64,000 nucleotides of DNA from assembly GCA_041648175.1 (NCBI GenBank), contig JBAZPO010000003.1, positions 1 to 64,000 on the forward strand. The letters run 5' to 3'. The DNA is from Desulfobaccales bacterium (GTDB taxonomy: Bacteria > Desulfobacterota > Desulfobaccia > Desulfobaccales > 0-14-0-80-60-11). Each line of letters begins with the position of its first letter. Position 1 is the first letter of the stretch. The position numbers and the translations under genes were made by a program. Of this stretch, positions 34,371 through 44,700 are shown piece after piece. The notes under the pieces were generated by a model. That model was given only the letters and a program-made list of their open reading frames with translations. It had not been told where the DNA came from and searched no databases.

Positions 34371-36723
34371 CTTCGAATGGGACAAACAGACGGGTGGCTA
34401 TCGGTTGACAACACAGACCGGGAAGTTTGTAGCCTGCGAAATCCGCCCGGTCTTCGCGGAGGAACTATCGCTCACGGGGTTAGCGGTGCGGTTGGCGTTT
34501 GATCCGGCAGAGCGGCGTCCGCTGCTCTGGGCGAAGCAGAACGTTTATCTATATCGAGGCGAAGAAATCGCGAGGCTTCATAAGACACGTTACGGCAAGC
34601 CGCTGGACATCGAATGGAAGGGTGTATTGTGGGAGAACCAAGGTTCGCCCGAAGGTGCAAAGTCACGAAGAAAACTGAAGCTGGTTCCAGTTGATGTCGG
34701 GGCGCTGGTGGCCAAAAACCATGACATCATAGCCGCGCTGGTGGCGGATACGCTCAAGCGCATCAAGGAGATGTACGACGCTTACGCGGGAAAATGCGAC
34801 GCGATCTATATCGGCTTCAGCGGCGGCAAGGACTCGGTGGTTCTGCTCGACCTTTGCCATAAGGTCCTGCCGCTGGACGTACCGGTTGTTTTCAGTGATA
34901 CGGATATGGAACTGCCGGATACCTACTACGTTTGGGAAGAAATCCAAAGCCGCTACGAAGGCCGCACGTTTTTGAAGGTCTCTGCCAAGACCCCGGCATT
35001 GGAAAATTGGCGACTCTTCGGGCCGCCGTCGCAAGTACTGCGTTGGTGCTGTTCCGTCCACAAAACTACTCCCGCAATATTAGCGTTCAAGGAAAGGCTC
35101 GGAAAAAGGTCAATCAGGACACTGGCATTCATCGGTGTACGTGGTGAGGAGAGTCTACGGCGTTCTGGATACGACGATATTGGAGATGGTTTGAAAAGCC
35201 AATCGCAGGTGAATGCCATGCCAATTTTGGCGTGGTCCGCGCATGAACTGTGGCCTTACATTTTTGAGCATTATCTGGTTCTGAACGAGGCGTACCGAAA
35301 AGGGTTACCCCGTGTGGGATGTCTGATGTGTCCGATGTCAACCGACCGTCAGAATGATTTGATACGGATGAATTATCATGAGGCAGTCGCGCCGTTTGCT
35401 GAGGCGGTGCGCGATACGATTGATCGCGAGTTTTCTTCTGAAGAAGATGCGGATGCGTTCATTTACGAAGGCGGCTGGTATGCGCGGAAAAGCGGCGTAT
35501 CCTTGAAACAACTCATTGCGGAACCAGGAGTTGAACGCAAAAGCGACCGAGTGATTTGTGAATTTCCGATTGAAGCAGAGCCTGCCTTGAAGGAATGGCT
35601 CAAAACGATTGGTGAGATTAAAGGCACGGACTTGTCTCTTTGTGAGGACGGTCAGAGAGGTTTGCTTCAATGTGTCTGGAAAAACGGAAAAGCCGATAAG
35701 TCCGTTTCCAAGTGGCTGACATACACCATTCACAAGGCTATTGCCTGCATAGGATGCAACGCTTGTGAGGCGGAATGTCCGACAGGCGCGTTGCGTTTGG
35801 AAAAAGATACTTACAGCGGCAACGTGAAGGTCATTATTGATGAAGGAACCTGCGTTCATTGCATGAGGTGTTATGCGCCTGACGAGGGCTGCTGGCGGTA
35901 TTACTCAAAACGATATGCAGGAGCAAAGACGATGAACATCAGCGGTATTAACAAATACATGACTTTTGGACTGAAACCGGAATGGATTGAAGTTTTGGCA
36001 AACGAAGGTGCGAATTTCCGTCAGACAACTGCGCTGGGTAATCGGATGGTTCCAGCAGCCGTGACGTGGTTCCGAGAGGCGGGGTTGATTGGAGATTCAA
36101 CGGCTATAACCGCAACATTGCTTTTAGAAGTTGGGAAGAAACGCGGTTTCAGCGATTTTCTGCTTTGGCAGTTACTGTGGTTTCGTCTGGCAAACACTTC
36201 TCCTTTGGTGAAATGGTATGTCTGCAATACAGATATTGACACGGGATACCCGATGAAGCGGATTGATGAAATGCTAGCGCAATCTGTTGGTTCGGCATCG
36301 GTGAGGAAGGGCGCGTTGCAGTCGCTTTGCCAACTGGTTAAGGCTTCTCCGCTTAGCGAAGGTGATAGGGCGTTGGTTGAAACAGAAATGAAAGGGAGAG
36401 CCGTTGAAAAGCTTACCCGACGTTCACATTCGGTGGACCCGCTGGTAGTTCTTTATGGGCTTTATGTGATGGCGGAGAAGTCTGGTCGTGGTGTATTCAC
36501 GGTACGGCAGATGATGGCGGCGGAGTTTGACGGGGAGGTTGTGTCGCCCTTGGTGGTGTTCGGCATCGCACCAGAAGAGTTCACGAAACAGTGCATGGGA
36601 TTGGCGGCGTTATATCCAGACTATGTCGCGTGCAGCTTCACGCTGGGGCTTGACGAGGTGCGGGTATTCCCTGAAACGAAGTGCCGGGACGATGTAGTGG
36701 CTCTGATTTTCGAAAAGCATTGA
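34363..36723 (+). CDS. brxP: BREX type 4 protein BrxP: PAPS-reductase-like with Fe-S cysteines
   Basis: The 786-aa protein has an N-terminal region, then a phosphoadenosine-phosphosulfate-reductase-like domain with the PP-loop SGGKDSV at about residues 153-159 and the following FSDTDMELPDTY. A ferredoxin-like 2[4Fe-4S] segment follows: CIGCNACEAECP near 462-473 and CVHCMRC near 497-503. The last 240 residues are helical and unknown. BREX type 4 is defined by this gene in place of the PglX methyltransferase. It may install a sulfur-based mark on DNA; this is inference from family resemblance to DndC. GTG 34354 is an alternative start. Confidence 0.85.
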   Translation: MYNFEWDKQTGGYRLTTQTGKFVACEIRPVFAEELSLTGLAVRLAFDPAERRPLLWAKQNVYLYRGEEIARLHKTRYGKPLDIEWKGVLWENQGSPEGAKSRRKLKLVPVDVGALVAKNHDIIAALVADTLKRIKEMYDAYAGKCDAIYIGFSGGKDSVVLLDLCHKVLPLDVPVVFSDTDMELPDTYYVWEEIQSRYEGRTFLKVSAKTPALENWRLFGPPSQVLRWCCSVHKTTPAILAFKERLGKRSIRTLAFIGVRGEESLRRSGYDDIGDGLKSQSQVNAMPILAWSAHELWPYIFEHYLVLNEAYRKGLPRVGCLMCPMSTDRQNDLIRMNYHEAVAPFAEAVRDTIDREFSSEEDADAFIYEGGWYARKSGVSLKQLIAEPGVERKSDRVICEFPIEAEPALKEWLKTIGEIKGTDLSLCEDGQRGLLQCVWKNGKADKSVSKWLTYTIHKAIACIGCNACEAECPTGALRLEKDTYSGNVKVIIDEGTCVHCMRCYAPDEGCWRYYSKRYAGAKTMNISGINKYMTFGLKPEWIEVLANEGANFRQTTALGNRMVPAAVTWFREAGLIGDSTAITATLLLEVGKKRGFSDFLLWQLLWFRLANTSPLVKWYVCNTDIDTGYPMKRIDEMLAQSVGSASVRKGALQSLCQLVKASPLSEGDRALVETEMKGRAVEKLTRRSHSVDPLVVLYGLYVMAEKSGRGVFTVRQMMAAEFDGEVVSPLVVFGIAPEEFTKQCMGLAALYPDYVACSFTLGLDEVRVFPETKCRDDVVALIFEKH

Positions 36724-36747
36724 ACCAGATTTTGGAGGTGCGGGAAA

Positions 36748-39700
36748 ATGACTTTTTACAAAGACTATTTCGGGATCAGACCGGATTACGCTCCAATCAT
36801 GACGCGTGCGAACATTGATAAAAGTCCCGAAACCTGGCTGGCGTTTTACCCCCACGACTCGTTTTTGGAGATTTTGCGGGAGTTGCTTAAGAGCCTAAAC
36901 GGCGGAAAAAAGACGCCCTGGATCACCGGTGCCTACGGCACCGGCAAGAGCCATGCGTCCTTAGTGTTGCAAAAACTGTTCACCGACGACGAAGCGCGCG
37001 TCCAGAAATGGCTCGATTTGCGCAAGGCGCAGATACCGGACCCCGTGCGGAAAGGGGTACTGGAACGGCGCGGCGAAAAGACGCTCGTCGTTTATGACGT
37101 GAACTCGGATGGCGTGGACGCGAAGAATCAATTTTTAATGCGCTTGCAGCGTGGTATTACGAAGGCTCTGAAAGCGGGAGGCTACACAATTCCGCTGAAA
37201 GGCAAGCTGGATGAGGTCATTGAGCGCATCCGGCAGGATGAGCCGCACTTCTTCGCAAAGCGAGACGAGATGCAGGCTCGGCTCTCGCACCTGAACGCGG
37301 GCATCAAAAAGGCAGATGAGTTGGAGAAAAGACTGCGGGATGCGAATCAGGAGGCGGGTCTGGTCAGCGATGCGATGCTGGTGCTGGAGGCGCGACACAT
37401 CTATCTGGGTTCGAGCGCGGAAGAATTTCTGGCGTGGGTGGACGCATCACTGAACGCGAACGGATTTTCCAAGCTGGTCTATATATGGGACGAGTTCTCG
37501 GCGTTCATGGAACGCAACCGCGCGGAATTAAAGACGTTGGAACAGTTGGCGGAGGCTGCACAGCAGGGGCGGTTTTATTTTGTGCCGGTGACGCACACGG
37601 ATATTTCGTCGTATGTGGCGGCAGGCTCTGAAAGCGCGAAGAAAGCGAACGACCGTTTCACGTTCAAGCGGCTTGACCTACCGAACGAGACCGCGCTGAA
37701 ACTGGCGGCAGACGCCTTCGTTGTTAAACCGGAGAAGGCAGCGGAGTGGAGGCAAGAGCGCGACGTACTTTGGCACAGCGTGAACGGCGTGGCTGAAAAC
37801 TATATGGCTAACCACAAGACGGGCATCGATGCGGCGGATTTCAAGGGTATCCTGCCAATGCACCCGATGGCGGCGTTCCTGCTGAAGCATCTATCGGTGG
37901 CAATCGGATCAAACCAGCGAAGTATGTTCGAGTTCCTGAATGGCGAGGAGTTCAGGGCGTTCATTGATAAGGGCGGGCTGGACATTCCCGATTATCAACT
38001 CCTGACGGTGGATCATCTGTGGCGGTATTTCGTGGAACGGGATGATCTGGGGACGGGGCAAGCCGTGCAGGAAGCGCGGGCGGAGTACTCTAGACGCGAA
38101 AAGGATTTGCAGCCGGATGAACGGCGCGTGTTCAAGGCGGTGTTGCTGTTTGGCTTGATCGAACAGATGCAGGGAACGGGGCATCCGCTGTTGAGCGCGA
38201 CGGTGGAAAATATCCTACGCAGTTTCGAGGGGGACGGCGCTTTGCAGGGCGTGGATGCGATTCTACGCAATCTGGAGCAGAAGCATTGTTTCGCGATTGT
38301 TAACGGGCGTTGCGAACGGTTCCGTGACCGCTCGGACACGAAAGAGATCGAGGAGAAGAAAGCGGCGTTGGATGGCAAGTTTGGCGATCTCGTACTGAAA
38401 GACACTGAGACGGAGCTGGTTAAACAACTGAAGGGTGTCAACTACGGCAGTCGTTTTGATGTGCGCGCGGCGGGTGTCGGCGGTCTTTCGGCATCAAGCA
38501 TTGCGAGACGCGAGTCTTTTAGTGCGATAGGGAACCGAGTGCTTGTGCAGTTCATTCTGGCGCGGGACCAGCAGGAACAATTGCGCATTCCCGACAAGGC
38601 AAGGGAATTGGCGAAACAGTTCAAAGACCACCGGATGCTGTTCGTGACGCTGCCGGAAGTCAACTTCTGCCGCGACAACGCTAAGGCATGGAATGAATTC
38701 GTCGAGAACCGCGCCCGCCTCGCATTGGCAAGCGACAGCGCGAGCAAGAAGGTGTTCGAGACGCAGGTTAACAGTGCCAAGGCGGCGTGGCATTCCAAAG
38801 TAACGACCGCTGCCAAACTCATCGTGTACAAACCTAATCCAAACGGGGAGCCGTTCGCTGAGGAAGTGACGTGGGGACAGTTGAAAAAGGACTGGCTCAC
38901 CGGCTATGCAAAACAGACGTTCGGGGCATATACGGATGATCTTTGCGGCTTCAACATCAGCGCGTTCGCCGCGCCGACCGCCTTGCAGAGTTGGGCGCTG
39001 GCGGGCATGGAGTTCGACAGGTTTGCGAAGCCAGGCGCGTGGAAGACCGTGGTGGCGACGTGGCAGAAGAACGGCGTTACTGGCGAGGAAACATGGTTCG
39101 ATTCAAATCCGAACCATCCATTGACGCAATTACGGGATTTCTGCAAGAAGCGCCAGGATAATACGGTGGGTGCGGGCAATACCTGCTCCATACGCAAACT
39201 CTACATCGACTTGCAGCGTCCGCCGTTCGGACTGCTGTGTGTGCCGCATTCGGCCTTCGTGCTGGGCTTTGTGCTGAAAACATGGTTGACCGGACAGCGC
39301 AAACTGCAATGGACGGATGGCGTGACAAGCAAGGCGCTGGACGCAGCGGCGCTGGCGGAAATCATCGAGGCGGTGGTGAAAGACGACGGCGCCAATGCCA
39401 TCAGGAACGAGAAACTGATCTGCCGCCTATCGAAAGAGGAAAAGGCGTTCATCGAACAAAGTAGCATAATTTTTGAAAGTAGTCCCCTTGAGGACGGAAC
39501 GGTAGAGGCGGCGTTGAACGCGGTCGGGACACGGCTGGAACAGATTTCACAACGCGTTCCGCTGTGGGTGCTGCCGGAGCATATCCGCGCGCAAGCCGAG
39601 CCGAGCGCGGAGGCGATGGGCAAAGTTATCGATGCGCTGTGCGCGGCGAACAGCATCAGTTCCAAAGGCAACACCGAGACTCGCGGGAATAAGGTGAAGG

Positions 39701-40902
39701 AGATTGGCGAGATGCTGCTGGCGATGCCGGGGCTGGCAGAGGCGATGGCCAAGTATATGACGTCGGTGGTGTTTGAAGAGGCATTCCAGCGGTATGTCGA
39801 TAGCGCCAAACCGGAGTTGAAAGCGGCGGCGCAACGATTGGGTGATCCGTCGCACATCTATTGCAAAGCGGTCAAAAACCGTTTTGCGGCGACGAGCGGC
39901 TGGCTGTGGAAACGTGGCGACACCGAGTCCGTACTGGAAGAGGTTTACCGGCAGAGGCTGTGCGCTGAGCATATCCGCAGGCTGGCTGGCTCATCGGGCT
40001 ACATGAGCTTCGAGGATGCCATGAACCGCTTGAGCAATGCGGTGCTGGGCGAGAATAAGGTGCCGACAGAGTTCTGGGCGAAGAAACATCCGGCGTTGCA
40101 GCGGTTCTTTGAATTACTCAGCAGGCTGCCGTTGTCCGGTGATGACGTGAAAGCCTTTGAAGAGATTCTAAAGCAGCAAGACGGGGTTATCCGCGGGGTG
40201 TTCTTCGACGTGACGCAAGCGCGGCAACTGAATGCGATGCGGGAAATTTTCGGAGAGATCTGGCCGATGGCGGTCGAGGAAGCCCGCGAGCTTTACAACG
40301 CCTTCCCGCCGGATTCGGCGAGAGCCGATGAGCAGAGTTTTAAGGCGCAAGGGCGCGGTAAGATCGAAGAATACAGCCGGACGCTGGTTTCCAAGCAGGT
40401 GGCGACGCTGTGGAGCGAACGCACAGGGACGGAGTCGCCTGACGAATGGAGCCGCAAACACGCGCTGCCCGCCGAATGCGTTTTGGCCGTGGACGATGCC
40501 AAGAGCATAGTCGATGCGGTCGTGAATCCGGGAGGGGTGTCGGCGGAACGATTACAGTTTGTGCATGACGAACTTGAAAAAAAGGGTGCATTTGTGGATG
40601 TGGCCACAGCGGGTGAAAAATTCCTCAAACGGGTGCTGCCAGCGCGTTACCAGAAAATCGGGTTCAGTGTCGGTGAACTGAGCGATTGGTTGTACAGAAA
40701 ATTGGGTGATGGACCGGGCCAATGGCTGACGGACGGAGGGCTTCGTGAAGCGGTCGAGGCGTTCGTCAAGCAGGGATATGACACTCATGCGCGGAAGCAG
40801 GCTGCGGAAAAGGTGAATATTCTTTCCGATACCGAGGCGAAGATACTGCTACTGAAGCTGATTGATCAAATCCCCGATGCAGGGCTTTGGGTGCTGGAGT
40901 AA
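36748..40902 (+). CDS. BREX ATPase BrxC/PglY, type 4
   Basis: The 1384-aa protein is a large P-loop ATPase. Walker A is GAYGTGKS at residues 61-68. A probable Walker B, LVYIWDEFSAFM, lies near residue 244-255. This size and early Walker A are typical of BrxC/PglY. The rest is mainly helical with no recognised enzyme domain. It follows brxP by 24 bases with GGAGG upstream and leads to pglZ four bases after its stop. It should be the core ATPase that acts with PglZ. Confidence 0.88.
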   Translation: MTFYKDYFGIRPDYAPIMTRANIDKSPETWLAFYPHDSFLEILRELLKSLNGGKKTPWITGAYGTGKSHASLVLQKLFTDDEARVQKWLDLRKAQIPDPVRKGVLERRGEKTLVVYDVNSDGVDAKNQFLMRLQRGITKALKAGGYTIPLKGKLDEVIERIRQDEPHFFAKRDEMQARLSHLNAGIKKADELEKRLRDANQEAGLVSDAMLVLEARHIYLGSSAEEFLAWVDASLNANGFSKLVYIWDEFSAFMERNRAELKTLEQLAEAAQQGRFYFVPVTHTDISSYVAAGSESAKKANDRFTFKRLDLPNETALKLAADAFVVKPEKAAEWRQERDVLWHSVNGVAENYMANHKTGIDAADFKGILPMHPMAAFLLKHLSVAIGSNQRSMFEFLNGEEFRAFIDKGGLDIPDYQLLTVDHLWRYFVERDDLGTGQAVQEARAEYSRREKDLQPDERRVFKAVLLFGLIEQMQGTGHPLLSATVENILRSFEGDGALQGVDAILRNLEQKHCFAIVNGRCERFRDRSDTKEIEEKKAALDGKFGDLVLKDTETELVKQLKGVNYGSRFDVRAAGVGGLSASSIARRESFSAIGNRVLVQFILARDQQEQLRIPDKARELAKQFKDHRMLFVTLPEVNFCRDNAKAWNEFVENRARLALASDSASKKVFETQVNSAKAAWHSKVTTAAKLIVYKPNPNGEPFAEEVTWGQLKKDWLTGYAKQTFGAYTDDLCGFNISAFAAPTALQSWALAGMEFDRFAKPGAWKTVVATWQKNGVTGEETWFDSNPNHPLTQLRDFCKKRQDNTVGAGNTCSIRKLYIDLQRPPFGLLCVPHSAFVLGFVLKTWLTGQRKLQWTDGVTSKALDAAALAEIIEAVVKDDGANAIRNEKLICRLSKEEKAFIEQSSIIFESSPLEDGTVEAALNAVGTRLEQISQRVPLWVLPEHIRAQAEPSAEAMGKVIDALCAANSISSKGNTETRGNKVKEIGEMLLAMPGLAEAMAKYMTSVVFEEAFQRYVDSAKPELKAAAQRLGDPSHIYCKAVKNRFAATSGWLWKRGDTESVLEEVYRQRLCAEHIRRLAGSSGYMSFEDAMNRLSNAVLGENKVPTEFWAKKHPALQRFFELLSRLPLSGDDVKAFEEILKQQDGVIRGVFFDVTQARQLNAMREIFGEIWPMAVEEARELYNAFPPDSARADEQSFKAQGRGKIEEYSRTLVSKQVATLWSERTGTESPDEWSRKHALPAECVLAVDDAKSIVDAVVNPGGVSAERLQFVHDELEKKGAFVDVATAGEKFLKRVLPARYQKIGFSVGELSDWLYRKLGDGPGQWLTDGGLREAVEAFVKQGYDTHARKQAAEKVNILSDTEAKILLLKLIDQIPDAGLWVLE

Positions 40903-40906
40903 TACC

Positions 40907-43015
40907 ATGACACTGAACGAGTATTGCGAATACATCAGGAATCCACTCGCGGAGGCGAAGGCGCGGGTGGTGATCGTGCCTCCAGGAGAAAGCTGGACGG
41001 CGTTACGCCGGTTCTGCCAAGAACGCGGCGACTTTGAGGTGCGTTTGAGCGATCTTGTGAGGGAAAGCGCGTGGCTCCCAATGCCTGACGAACTCTTCGG
41101 GCGGGTACGCGATGCGATGACAGCACAGAAGACAAGCGGTAAGGCTGTGGTATTGCTGGGAATGCCCGGCTATCTTGCGTTGTTGAAGGACGAGAACCAA
41201 CAGGCTGCGATTTCCGCTTTACGCCAATGGGCGGACAATACGTCTGGGCGGGAAGCGGTCTGCTTTTTGCGGAGCGATGACAGCACGGACTTGCTATTAA
41301 AGGATGTTTTCGCAAATCCTCGCTACCGCCAGGGAAAGCAACTGATTGAAATTGATGCCGAACAGGTCGTTCCTCAGTTCGAGGCGGGGTATACGGAGGT
41401 GATGCTGGTCGGGGACGATTTGGCATCCTTCATTCCGGAAGCGTGTGACACATTTCAGAAGTATTTGAGATATACCGAGGAGCATCCGAACGACAGCTCT
41501 GTCCGGCGGATTGTTGTTGCCTCGGAAGGACGGAAATTGGCGGGGCTCAGAGCCGAGGTGCGGCAGGTGGTGTGTCTGAGGGATTTCGCTCGCGTGTTTT
41601 ACGACGTAGTAGATGCGGGATTGTCCGAAGATGCTTTGCGGTGGATGTGTGAGCGGGGTAAAGAAGGTGCAGGAAAAACACTGACGGTAACTCTCAAGAC
41701 GCTATTTTTCCCAGAAGGTGGAGTCGCAAAGCGCGTCTTGTGTGTGTTTGACCGGCGCAAGGATAAGGAACGCGAGGCGGTACTGTGGCTGTTTAAAAAT
41801 GTCGCATCCAAGGGAAGTTACCTTGAGTGTGTTGCAAGGCAAGAGGGAGTTCTTGTCGGCAACTTCCGCTCCGCATACGTCACGGGAGCGGCGGATTTTC
41901 TGGATGAAGCAGGGGTGTATGCTGGCGAACGCAGGGATGCTATACGGGAAGCGGACGTTAGAATGTCCGACGCGGACATCCGGCAGTTCATCGCGCGATG
42001 CGCAGACGAATCGACGTCGCGAGTTGCGCCATGGTTGAATTGTGGGACGGACGCGGAGCGGGCGGAATTACTGCGGCGCTGCGTTGTGGACGGCATTGTG
42101 TCAAACGCCGTAAAAGTTGTGTATCCAGAAGCGGCAACGTATTTGAACGCAGATTTGTTTTTCGGAGACGAGGCACTGGAGGAGTACTTCAGAGAATACC
42201 GAGAATTGAAAATGGTTGGCCGCGTGACGCCAGAGTTCTACGAGAGGGCGCAGGTGGTGGTTGCTCCGAGTTCGGTGCAATCGCGGGACGTGATGGTGCA
42301 ACGGTATGCTTCGGACAACGGGTGCGCCTTGCTAGTGGTGGACGCGATGGGCGCGGAGTGGCTGCCGATGTTGGTGGCGCTGGCGCGGGAACGGAATATA
42401 GGCGTGGATTCGATTGAGGTCGGTGAGGTACATTTGCCAACAACAACGCGCTTCAACAACATCCATTGGCCAGACGTCGCGCGGCGGTTGCCGGACATCA
42501 AGCGCTTTGACAATATCGCGCACAATGGCGTGGAGGCGCATGAGGCTCGGAGCGCGGAGGAAAATCTGGCTGCGGCGCTGGATGTGATCGGCGGCGAGGT
42601 GTTGCAGCGTGTAGCGGAGGGGCTGGTATGGTTTGAAAGAGTACTTGTCACAGCCGACCACGGGAGTTCGCGGCTAGCGGTGTTGGCGTGGCAATCCGAA
42701 CCGAGGCTGGCGCAGACCCTTGTCTGTGAGGCTGGCGCGGAAGTCTCCGATTGGCGCTACCGTGAACGGGCGGCGCAAGGCGGATGTCCGCCGGAACTGG
42801 AGGAAACCTTGGACGGCAGGCATTGGGTGGTACGCGGGTATAACCGGCTGCCCAAGAAGGGCGGCGGACAGGGCTTTGAGCTTCACGGCGGGGCGACGCT
42901 GGAGGAGCGACTGGTTCCAGTTGTGATTTTTTCGAGGACAGGACAGTTTGTGCCTAAGGCCAAGACCGTTGGTAAACGTGCGCAGATTGTTGAGAAAGAC
43001 GACTTTGATCTGTAG
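40907..43015 (+). CDS. pglZ: BREX phosphatase-like protein PglZ
   Basis: The 702-aa protein has the PglZ alkaline-phosphatase-superfamily domain in its second half: LLVVDAMGAEW near residue 470 (metal-binding Asp) and VTADHGSSRL near 580 (DHG metal ligand). PglZ is the signature gene of all BREX systems. The open frame reaches back to 40862, inside brxC; ATG 40907 is chosen because it lies right after the brxC stop and GGAG. The N-terminal half is less conserved. Confidence 0.9.
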   Translation: MTLNEYCEYIRNPLAEAKARVVIVPPGESWTALRRFCQERGDFEVRLSDLVRESAWLPMPDELFGRVRDAMTAQKTSGKAVVLLGMPGYLALLKDENQQAAISALRQWADNTSGREAVCFLRSDDSTDLLLKDVFANPRYRQGKQLIEIDAEQVVPQFEAGYTEVMLVGDDLASFIPEACDTFQKYLRYTEEHPNDSSVRRIVVASEGRKLAGLRAEVRQVVCLRDFARVFYDVVDAGLSEDALRWMCERGKEGAGKTLTVTLKTLFFPEGGVAKRVLCVFDRRKDKEREAVLWLFKNVASKGSYLECVARQEGVLVGNFRSAYVTGAADFLDEAGVYAGERRDAIREADVRMSDADIRQFIARCADESTSRVAPWLNCGTDAERAELLRRCVVDGIVSNAVKVVYPEAATYLNADLFFGDEALEEYFREYRELKMVGRVTPEFYERAQVVVAPSSVQSRDVMVQRYASDNGCALLVVDAMGAEWLPMLVALARERNIGVDSIEVGEVHLPTTTRFNNIHWPDVARRLPDIKRFDNIAHNGVEAHEARSAEENLAAALDVIGGEVLQRVAEGLVWFERVLVTADHGSSRLAVLAWQSEPRLAQTLVCEAGAEVSDWRYRERAAQGGCPPELEETLDGRHWVVRGYNRLPKKGGGQGFELHGGATLEERLVPVVIFSRTGQFVPKAKTVGKRAQIVEKDDFDL

Positions 43016-43036
43016 TTTAAAACAGGGCAATCAACC

Positions 43037-44491
43037 ATGGTCGATACTAAAAAATTGCGGGCGGCATTCCCGGACACGACGGTCTTCAAGGATCCGAACA
43101 TCGTGGCGATCTTCAAGGCGGCGTCGATACCGTCGTTTTTGCGGGATTGGATTCTGAAGCGCAAAGCGGAGTCTGACGGTAGAATCCACGATGCTGAGGC
43201 TTTACGAAAATACATTTACGAAATCATCCCGCGCCGGGAAAATTTGCTGGAATTGAAGGACGCGGCGCGAAGTGAGGGGCACACGAAGAAGTTTCTGGCC
43301 AAAATTGAAATCCAATTTAACGTGCGGTCCGACGAGTACACGTTTGCGATTCCGGAATTGGGGATGGGGCATACTGAAACGCTGATCGAGGATTATGTCT
43401 GGGAGCGGATCAAAGAAGAAGTTGTAAAAACGGCTGGGGGCTGGGGACTGGTACAACTGGGGTTTCGCAGCCCGGACGGCGAGAATCCGCGAGGATGTTT
43501 CACGCTCTTGGAGTACAAGAATTTCTGTCCGTACACGATTGATCTGGACGCCTATAGAGAGGCTCGCAGTCAGTTTAATATTGAGGAGTGGATCGACGTT
43601 TTGCTGGGAGCGATTGATTACAACCCGGCAGGATACGAAGATTGGGTACAGAAACACATGGTGCTGACGCGCCTACTGCCGTTCATCGAACCGCGACTGA
43701 ATCTGGTGGAACTGGCCCCCAAGGGCACGGGCAAGTCGTATCTGTTCGGGCGGGTAGGGAAATACGGGTGGCTGGTCAGCGGGGGGACGCTGACGCGGGC
43801 GAAAATGTTCGGCGACATTAATGGAAAGAGCCCCGGTCTGATCGCGTCGAACGACTTTGTAGCGCTGGACGAAATTCAGTCGATCAACTTCCACGACCCG
43901 AGCGAGATGCAGGGCGGGCTTAAAGCCTACATGGAAAGCGGGGAGATAACGGTCGGCAAGAATCGTATCATTGGCGGGGCTGGTGTGATCCTGCTGGGGA
44001 ACATCCCGCAAACAGAGATGGACGAAACCAAAGACATGTTTCAGAAGCTGCCGAAAGTGTTTCATGAGTCGGCATTACTGGATCGGTTTCACGGTTTTAT
44101 CCGAGGGCGCGACATCCCGCGCATGAATGAAAACCTGAAAATCAACGGTTGGGCGCTGAACACAGAGTATTTTTCAGAAATCATGCATCTGCTGCGCCAG
44201 CCGGCAGAAACACTGATTTACCGGCATGTCGTTGAAAGGCTGGTGGACTATCCTCCCGAGGCGGACACCCGCGACACGGAAGCGGTTTTACGGTTGTGCA
44301 CGGCCTACCTTAAATTGCTGTTTCCGCATGTCACAAAGCCGGACAGCATCGACAAGTGGGAGTTCAAACGATACAGTCTGCGTCCCGCCGTGCAGATGCG
44401 CACCGTGATCCGGCAGCAGTTGCAGAAGATAGACCCACTTGAATACGGAGGGAAGAACGTAGCCGCATACACGTTACGCGAGATAGAATAA
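43037..44491 (+). CDS. brxL: BrxL-like AAA+ protein of BREX type 4
   Basis: The 484-aa protein has a BrxL-type AAA+ core. Walker A is PKGTGKS at about residues 229-235, and Walker B is FVALDEIQ near 273-280, followed by FHESALLDRFHGFIRG, the arginine-finger region. BrxL of type 1 BREX is longer (about 680 aa) with a Lon-protease-like C-terminal domain. Here about 50 residues follow the AAA+ lid, so this domain seems absent. The stop TAATG overlaps the next ATG by one base. Confidence 0.82.
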   Translation: MVDTKKLRAAFPDTTVFKDPNIVAIFKAASIPSFLRDWILKRKAESDGRIHDAEALRKYIYEIIPRRENLLELKDAARSEGHTKKFLAKIEIQFNVRSDEYTFAIPELGMGHTETLIEDYVWERIKEEVVKTAGGWGLVQLGFRSPDGENPRGCFTLLEYKNFCPYTIDLDAYREARSQFNIEEWIDVLLGAIDYNPAGYEDWVQKHMVLTRLLPFIEPRLNLVELAPKGTGKSYLFGRVGKYGWLVSGGTLTRAKMFGDINGKSPGLIASNDFVALDEIQSINFHDPSEMQGGLKAYMESGEITVGKNRIIGGAGVILLGNIPQTEMDETKDMFQKLPKVFHESALLDRFHGFIRGRDIPRMNENLKINGWALNTEYFSEIMHLLRQPAETLIYRHVVERLVDYPPEADTRDTEAVLRLCTAYLKLLFPHVTKPDSIDKWEFKRYSLRPAVQMRTVIRQQLQKIDPLEYGGKNVAAYTLREIE

Positions 44492-44700
44492 TGAGCGGAG
44501 TAAAACTAATCAATTGTGCCTATTGCGGCAAAGAGAAGCTTTCCAAGAATGACATTGGACTTAATAAGAAACTCATCCATCCGCAGATTGAACGGATGAG
44601 GTGTCTGACGTGCATGGCTGAATATTTCGAGACTACGGAAGAGGAAATGAAAGAGATGATCGAAAGATTTAAGCGGCAAGGCTGTGGGTTATTCTTGTGA
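44491..44700 (+). CDS. Small zinc-ribbon protein at the end of the BREX operon
   Basis: The 69-aa product has CAYCGKE near residue 9 and CLTCMAEYF near 38, a classic pair of CxxC motifs, then a helical tail (EEEMKEMIERFKRQGCG). It overlaps the brxL stop by one base, so it is translated from the same message. It may be a structural or DNA-contacting partner. I do not know a named family. Confidence 0.75.
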   Translation: MSGVKLINCAYCGKEKLSKNDIGLNKKLIHPQIERMRCLTCMAEYFETTEEEMKEMIERFKRQGCGLFL

